Origin: an uncultured Dorea sp.
Lineage (GTDB): Bacteria > Bacillota > Clostridia > Lachnospirales > Lachnospiraceae
Direction of reading: 5' to 3'
Length of the DNA: 17,708 nucleotides
NCBI GenBank assembly: GCA_910579925.1
Contig: CAJTVY010000057.1
Location: 1-17,708, forward strand
Part shown: in pieces, positions 14,047 to 17,708 of the stretch
Numbering within the stretch: the stretch's first letter is position 1
Layout of the letters: every line of letters starts with the position of its first letter
The notes under the pieces: generated by a model
Database searches by the model: none
What the model saw: only the letters and a program-made list of their open reading frames with translations
What the model was told of the DNA's origin: nothing
Position numbers and translations under genes: made by a program

Positions 14047-15003
14047 TTATGCGTTCTGATTCTTCCGGAACAGATCCAGAGGATTCATCGTAACAAGCAC
14101 GGCGCCGAGAACAATAATGATAGAGCCTGCGACAATCGTAACCGTCAATTCCTGTCCAAGGAATAATACACAGAATAATACTCCCCAGAATGCATAAGTT
14201 ACATTCAGCGACATTCCGATGGCGCATCCAACCAATGCATTACTCTTATACCAGGTGAGGAATGAAACTGCGGCACAAAGCCCCGCCACAAGGAGCCAGA
14301 TAACAGGAATCCCCGCCTGTAAGGTTCCCATAAGGAGCGACAATGCTTTGACAGCCGGAACGATGATCGCCAGATCCACGATACCGGATACTAATTCACG
14401 CAGATTAACGGAGATCTCCGGTTCAAGTTCTTCACCGCTGGAACTGGAAAACATGCCTTCAAGTCCCCAGCAGATCGCTGCAATCAGGGCGCAGATAATA
14501 CCGAGAGTAAAGTTCTTCGTTCCTTCCGGTTCCGCCCAGTTGATGATGATAGCGCCTGCGACACAGACAACCATACCTGCAACAACTCTCTTTGTAGGCC
14601 TTTGTTTTAAGAATAACCATGAGAAAATAGCGCCAAACAGACTGCATGTTGCAGAGATTGGGATCGCATAGGCTCCGGCAAGGGCCAACCCCACCAGGTA
14701 GGCTCCGTTTGCTATGGGGCCGCCAAGCAGAGAACCAAGGACAATCATTTGTCCCGGCCGGGTTTTCAGGCATTGCCATACCTCCGCCATCCTTCCTCTC
14801 TTTATATTGTATATGGAAAGCCAGATTCCCGCGAACAGGTCGTTTAACCCGGAACACACATAGGGCGCCGCAAGCAGTCCCACTGCCGTTGCAAGGGGCT
14901 CATAATAGCCCGCCACCATAACGAGTGTCGTATAGATTCCATATGTAAGACCAGATATGATACCTGACCAGATACCAATGGAATGTGATTTGTCTACTGT
15001 CAT
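14047..15003 (-). CDS. EamA/DMT-superfamily permease
   Basis: This 318-aa integral membrane protein has about ten hydrophobic segments in two similar halves, as in EamA-type drug/metabolite transporters. Segments include GIWSGIISGLTYGIYTTLVMV at the start, a Gly/Ala-rich pair about residues 82-123 (GSLLGGPIANGAYLVG), and VAGSIIIVLGAVLV at the end. It is the last gene of a merR-adh-permease unit next to a BMC locus and begins 24 bases after the dehydrogenase stop; AGGAGG lies 8 bases before the ATG. Position suggests it moves the BMC pathway's substrate or an end product across the cell membrane, but DMT proteins have very varied substrates and direction of transport is unknown. Confidence 0.88.
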   Translation of the reverse strand: MTVDKSHSIGIWSGIISGLTYGIYTTLVMVAGYYEPLATAVGLLAAPYVCSGLNDLFAGIWLSIYNIKRGRMAEVWQCLKTRPGQMIVLGSLLGGPIANGAYLVGLALAGAYAIPISATCSLFGAIFSWLFLKQRPTKRVVAGMVVCVAGAIIINWAEPEGTKNFTLGIICALIAAICWGLEGMFSSSSGEELEPEISVNLRELVSGIVDLAIIVPAVKALSLLMGTLQAGIPVIWLLVAGLCAAVSFLTWYKSNALVGCAIGMSLNVTYAFWGVLFCVLFLGQELTVTIVAGSIIIVLGAVLVTMNPLDLFRKNQNA

Positions 15004-15027
15004 TATATTTTCCTCCTAATGCTGTTT

Positions 15028-16161
15028 TTACGACTGATAAAGCTTCCTATACAGCCGTTTGATGTGCTCCGCCGTCGGTACTCTGGGATTGGTCGCGGTA
15101 CAACGGTCTTTCAGTGCGTTCTCTGCCATAGCGTCAATCGATTGCAGATAGCTGTCAGCATCAATATTCAGTTCTGCAAAATGTACAGGGATGCCGATCC
15201 GGCTCATAAGACTGCGGATCTGGCGTACCATAAGGTGGATCGTAGCTTTATTCGTCCCGGCTGAGATCCCAAGAAGCCTTGCAATATCCAGATAACGCAA
15301 AAGCGAGTCTGACTCACCCGGTAGTTCAAGTCCTGCATTATATTCGATAATGATCGGTAAAAGCACAGCGTTACAGCGTCCGTGGGGAAGGTGGAACTGT
15401 GCGCCCAGCGCATGCGCCATACTGTGGCAGATTCCCAATGAAGCCGCATTAAACGCCATACCCGCCATACAGGATGCGTTATGCATATGGGCTCTTGCCT
15501 CCATATCATCCCCGCTCGTCACACAGCGTTCCAGATAGTCCCAGACCGTCCGTATGGATTTTTCTGCCATTGCGTCAGTAAAATCATTGGCATCCGTAGA
15601 AGCGAACGCTTCGAATCCATGGGTGAGCACATCCATTCCCGTATCTGCCGTAATGGCTGGAGGTACAGTGGATGGCAGCCTGGGATCCAGGAATACTATA
15701 TCTGGTATCATCCGGGAATCAATCAACGGATACTTAATTCCCTCTTCCCTGTCTGAAACCACCGCAAACGCAGTCACTTCACTTCCGGTTCCGCTTGTAG
15801 TGGGCACTGCGATGATACGAGGTCTTGCGATGTTATGCATCTTGGCATACAGATGTACAACCGCTTTTGCCGTATCAATAGCAGAGCCGCCGCCAAAGGC
15901 AAACACCGTATCCGGTTTGAAAGCATTCAGCTGATTCAATCCCTTTTGTATCACCGTCATGTCAGGATCCGGAACTACGTCTGCAAAAATATGGTATTTT
16001 ACACACATCCTGTCAAGCCTTGTCACGATCAGATCTGTTTTTCCTGACTGCCTCATAAATGGATCGCAAAAAATAAATGCGCGTTTTATCTCTAATTCAC
16101 TTATTTTTTCACAGGAATCTTCACCCATATATATTCTTGTGTTCATAGTAAATTCTTCCAA
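15028..16161 (-). CDS. Iron-type alcohol dehydrogenase (group III), BMC-associated
   Basis: This is a 377-aa group III Fe-dependent alcohol dehydrogenase that interconverts aldehydes and alcohols with NAD(H). It has the dinucleotide-site GGGS (90-93) followed by DTAK, the segment PTTSGTGSEVT (120-130), and metal ligands Asp177, His181, His246 and His260, with the same 4- and 14-residue spacings as in FucO-like enzymes. In BMC pathways such enzymes (PduQ, EutG) reduce aldehyde and recycle NAD+ for the aldehyde dehydrogenase. The gene follows merR by 31 bases and precedes the permease. AAAGGAGG sits 8 bases before a TTG at 16161, which gives this length; an in-frame ATG at 16146 is an alternative with a weaker site. 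No obvious encapsulation peptide is seen at the N-terminus. Confidence 0.93.
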   Translation of the reverse strand: MEEFTMNTRIYMGEDSCEKISELEIKRAFIFCDPFMRQSGKTDLIVTRLDRMCVKYHIFADVVPDPDMTVIQKGLNQLNAFKPDTVFAFGGGSAIDTAKAVVHLYAKMHNIARPRIIAVPTTSGTGSEVTAFAVVSDREEGIKYPLIDSRMIPDIVFLDPRLPSTVPPAITADTGMDVLTHGFEAFASTDANDFTDAMAEKSIRTVWDYLERCVTSGDDMEARAHMHNASCMAGMAFNAASLGICHSMAHALGAQFHLPHGRCNAVLLPIIIEYNAGLELPGESDSLLRYLDIARLLGISAGTNKATIHLMVRQIRSLMSRIGIPVHFAELNIDADSYLQSIDAMAENALKDRCTATNPRVPTAEHIKRLYRKLYQS

Positions 16162-16192
16162 ATCAACGCCTCCTTTCTTTCGTTATCTAAAA

Positions 16193-17044
16193 TCATGCTT
16201 TTTTATAGACCGGAACAATAATTTCTGTCACAAATTCATCCAGAAGCTCCGATGTCCAGTAATCCAATACATACCGTTCTATCGATTTTTCTTTGCAGAT
16301 ATATCCCTGTTTCGTAGTATATTCAAGGATCTTCTGATAGCTTTCCTTGAGGTTTTCATACCCGCCTACATGATAGACAGAAGCTACCATCTGTCCCTTC
16401 ATGACAAGAATGTTCGTCCGTCTGTCGCAAGTCCCGACAATCCGCTGCATGATCCGTGCAGTGCGGCAAACTCCTTCCATCTTGTCCTGCAGGGAAGGAT
16501 ATTCTATGATGACCGGACCGGTAATGGAACAATTCATACTGGAAAGGTAATCTGTCCATGGTATATTGATTACCGCGTCTCTGTAATTATAGGAAAACTC
16601 CTGATCCAGAAACGCATATTCCTGAGTCGGCAGATATTTTATACATACCGGACATTCAACCTGGCGGGATACCGTCTTTGCTTCTCTGATCAACTCATAC
16701 CAGTCGTTCACAGACACATAACTCTTATGGATCTCCTGCTCTGCCCGGCTCAGTTCTAATATTTTCTTACGAAAATTATCCTCCATACCATGATAAGATT
16801 CCCCGTTCAGAAGCCCTACCATCTCCTCCAGTTTAAAACCCAGCTGTTTATAATATTTGATTACAGGAATTTTCAGCAGTGTGATACTGCTGTAATAACG
16901 GTATCCGTTCTCTTCGCTGACGTAATCCGGTGTTACAACACCCATCTTGTCATAGAAACGCAGTGTTTTTGTAGAGACATTACAAATCTTACTAGCCTCG
17001 CCAATAGAATATAATTTTTTCTTGTTTTCCCTCATCCTCACCAC
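16193..17044 (-). CDS. MerR-family regulator with GyrI-like effector domain
   Basis: This is a 283-aa regulator. Residues 12-39 are a MerR winged helix-turn-helix (YSIGEASKICNVSTKTLRFYDK), followed by the wing NGYRYYS (46-52). A helical linker (about 87-120) leads to a C-terminal domain (about 130-283) that looks like a GyrI/BmrR-type ligand-binding fold. Such proteins twist promoter DNA in response to small molecules. As the first gene of the merR-adh-permease unit beside BMC genes, it probably senses the pathway's substrate or aldehyde; that is inference. The start is uncertain: GTG at 17044 or 17041 is served by AAAAGGA, whereas the ATG at 17035 lacks a spaced ribosome site. A long inverted repeat lies 23 bases upstream and could be its operator. 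Confidence 0.9.
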   Translation of the reverse strand: MVRMRENKKKLYSIGEASKICNVSTKTLRFYDKMGVVTPDYVSEENGYRYYSSITLLKIPVIKYYKQLGFKLEEMVGLLNGESYHGMEDNFRKKILELSRAEQEIHKSYVSVNDWYELIREAKTVSRQVECPVCIKYLPTQEYAFLDQEFSYNYRDAVINIPWTDYLSSMNCSITGPVIIEYPSLQDKMEGVCRTARIMQRIVGTCDRRTNILVMKGQMVASVYHVGGYENLKESYQKILEYTTKQGYICKEKSIERYVLDYWTSELLDEFVTEIIVPVYKKA

Positions 17045-17064
17045 ACGATTCCTTTTATCCTAAT

Positions 17065-17122
17065 TACTAGTGTGATGACACATTTACATTTGTCTGAAAG
17101 TAAATGTGTCGTCACACTAGCG
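17065..17122. repeat. Long near-perfect inverted repeat upstream of merR
   Basis: Arms 17067-17087 and 17100-17120 are 21 bp with one mismatch, around a 12-base centre, and both ends carry CTAG. Each arm holds its own TGTG-N4-CACA dyad. Two readings fit. It could be an operator for the adjacent MerR protein. Or it could be a small non-coding mobile element of the IS630/mariner type, which insert at TA (often CTAG) and leave TA on both sides, as seen here. No T-run follows on the minus strand, so it is not a convincing terminator. A related single arm lies at 13182. Confidence 0.6.
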
Positions 17123-17125
17123 CCT

Positions 17126-17160
17126 TTTAAAAATCGGGCCTGTGTTTGGGCAGACCCGAT
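17126..17160 (-). terminator. Terminator after the BMC-H gene
   Basis: ATCGGGCCTG (17133-17142) and CAGACCCGAT (17151-17160) make a 10-bp stem (one G-T) followed on the minus strand by TTTTTAAAAGG. It separates the BMC operon transcript from merR. Confidence 0.75.
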
Positions 17161-17174
17161 CATGATGAATTACT

Positions 17175-17202
17175 GTAACAGTGAAGGTATCCGAACTGTT
17201 AC
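17175..17202 (-). repeat. 8-bp hairpin just after the BMC-H stop codon
   Basis: GTAACAGT (17175-17182) and ACTGTTAC (17195-17202) form a perfect stem with a 12-base loop, 3 bases after the BMC-H stop, flanked by copies of GAATTACT. There is no T-run. Located before the true terminator, it could protect the 3' end of the shell-protein message. Confidence 0.45.
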
Positions 17203-17205
17203 GAA

Positions 17206-17490
17206 TTACTCTGCTTTCGTCGGAAGAATAGATTCCACTTCCTGATGCGGACGCGGGATTACATGTACGGAGAGCAGCTCTCCGACTCTCTGTGCAGCCG
17301 CGGCTCCGGCATCTGTCGCAGCCTTAACGGCTCCTACGTCTCCGCGGACCATAACGGTAACCAGGCCGCCTCCTACAAATTCTCTTCCGATCAGATAAAC
17401 GTTAGCCGCTTTTACCATAGCGTCTGCTGCCTCTACCGCGCCAATCAGTCCCTTTGTCTCGATCATTCCTAATGCATCATACTTTGTCAT
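17206..17490 (-). CDS. BMC-H microcompartment shell protein, PduA/EutM-like
   Basis: This 94-aa protein is a canonical hexamer-forming BMC-domain shell protein, the same length as PduA. It begins ALGMIETKGLIGAVEAADAM and continues with the conserved edge lysine Lys27 (VKAANV), VTVMVRGDVGAVKAATDAGAAAA and the VHVIPRPH end. The pore loop reads VGGGLV (39-44): Gly41 takes the place of the pore serine of PduA (GSGLV), and Phe38 that of its lysine, suggesting a wider or less polar pore. The gene begins 32 bases after the pduL stop, with AGGAGG before the ATG, and ends at a hairpin and terminator. It is thus the last gene of a BMC operon extending beyond the right edge. Confidence 0.96.
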   Translation of the reverse strand: MTKYDALGMIETKGLIGAVEAADAMVKAANVYLIGREFVGGGLVTVMVRGDVGAVKAATDAGAAAAQRVGELLSVHVIPRPHQEVESILPTKAE

Positions 17491-17522
17491 TTTTATTTCC
17501 TCCTGTTTTATAAATAATATTG

Positions 17523-17708
17523 TTATTTAATTATCATTAATTTGGTTTTTGAGTTAATGCAGTATGCATTTGCCTCTTCGGTATCAATATGGCACTCAAG
17601 AGCGCCTTTGTCATCTGCACGGACTACTACATTGTCCATGATTCCGGCTCTTGGCCCGTCAACCGCCAGTTTTACCTTCTGCCCGTCATGAACCCCGTAA
17701 GCTTTTGC
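17523..17708 (-). CDS. pduL: PduL-type phosphotransacylase, C-terminal part
   Basis: Only the last 61 codons are in the window; the rest lies beyond the right edge. The segment GVHDGQKVKLAVDGPRAG, then NVVVRADDKGALECHIDTEEAN, matches the second barrel of PduL phosphotransacylases (the GV-DGD, V-GPRG, NV-VRV and HIDTDEAN landmarks). PduL converts acyl-CoA to acyl-phosphate inside BMCs and recycles CoA; the acyl-phosphate then yields ATP. The zinc ligands of the domain lie mostly in the missing part. The gene ends with TAA at 17523-17525 and is followed by the BMC-H gene, as in many BMC operons. Confidence 0.82.
   Translation of the reverse strand, partial: AKAYGVHDGQKVKLAVDGPRAGIMDNVVVRADDKGALECHIDTEEANAYCINSKTKLMIIK

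Noticed and set aside
13182..17120. A composite transposon bounded by the CTAGTGTG motifs
   Set aside because: The outer motifs are in opposite orientation, but no transposase is inside, the left copy is imperfect, and flanking bases beyond CTAG do not match as a longer target duplication.
1..17708. tRNA, rRNA, CRISPR arrays, prophage or intact insertion sequences
   Set aside because: None was seen on either strand; there are no regularly spaced repeats, transposases, integrases or cloverleaf-like sequences.

Overview
The window looks like a chromosomal segment of an anaerobic, spore-forming Clostridia member, most likely a Lachnospiraceae-type gut bacterium. The basis is a spoIID-spoIIQ pair with sporulation-type promoters, a T-box leader on ileS, a membrane-anchored D,D-carboxypeptidase, and the edge of a bacterial microcompartment (BMC) locus. 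The genus cannot be named from the sequence alone. All genes but one (a nitroreductase) are on the minus strand, so the minus-strand order runs from high to low coordinates.

Left part (1-12400), read along the minus strand: an orphan 217-aa protein; a strong promoter and structured leader; an amylosucrase-type GH13 enzyme with an unusual charged N-terminal extension; an abutting D-Ala-D-Ala carboxypeptidase; a strong promoter and isoleucine T-box leader; ileS (long IleS2-like type); glycogen phosphorylase glgP with a terminator; spoIID behind a sigma-E-like promoter; spoIIQ behind a sigma-F-like promoter; a terminator; and a small GIY-YIG protein with its own promoter. The last ~185 bases hold palindromes that look like a dispersed repeat. 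Amylosucrase (glucan synthesis from sucrose) and GlgP (phosphorolysis of glucan) could serve one alpha-glucan store, though they are in separate transcription units.

Middle (13053-14046): an AT-rich intergenic region with a 12-bp-arm palindrome just upstream of a nitroreductase promoter, then the nitroreductase on the plus strand, converging with the next unit at a shared hairpin.

Right part (14047-17708), read along the minus strand: the end of a PduL-type phosphotransacylase, a PduA/EutM-like BMC-H shell protein, a terminator, a long near-perfect inverted repeat, a MerR/GyrI-like regulator, an iron-type alcohol dehydrogenase and a DMT-family permease. This is one flank of a BMC operon. PduL and the dehydrogenase fit the usual BMC chemistry in which an aldehyde is split into acyl-phosphate and alcohol. 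The signature enzyme lies outside the window, so the substrate is unknown.

Points most worth a second look: the compartment-specific promoters of spoIID and spoIIQ, and the apparent loss of catalytic or metal-binding residues in both proteins; the divergent T-box antiterminator; the inverted repeat at 17065-17122 with a related half-site at 13182; and the MerR-ADH-permease cassette beside the BMC genes.
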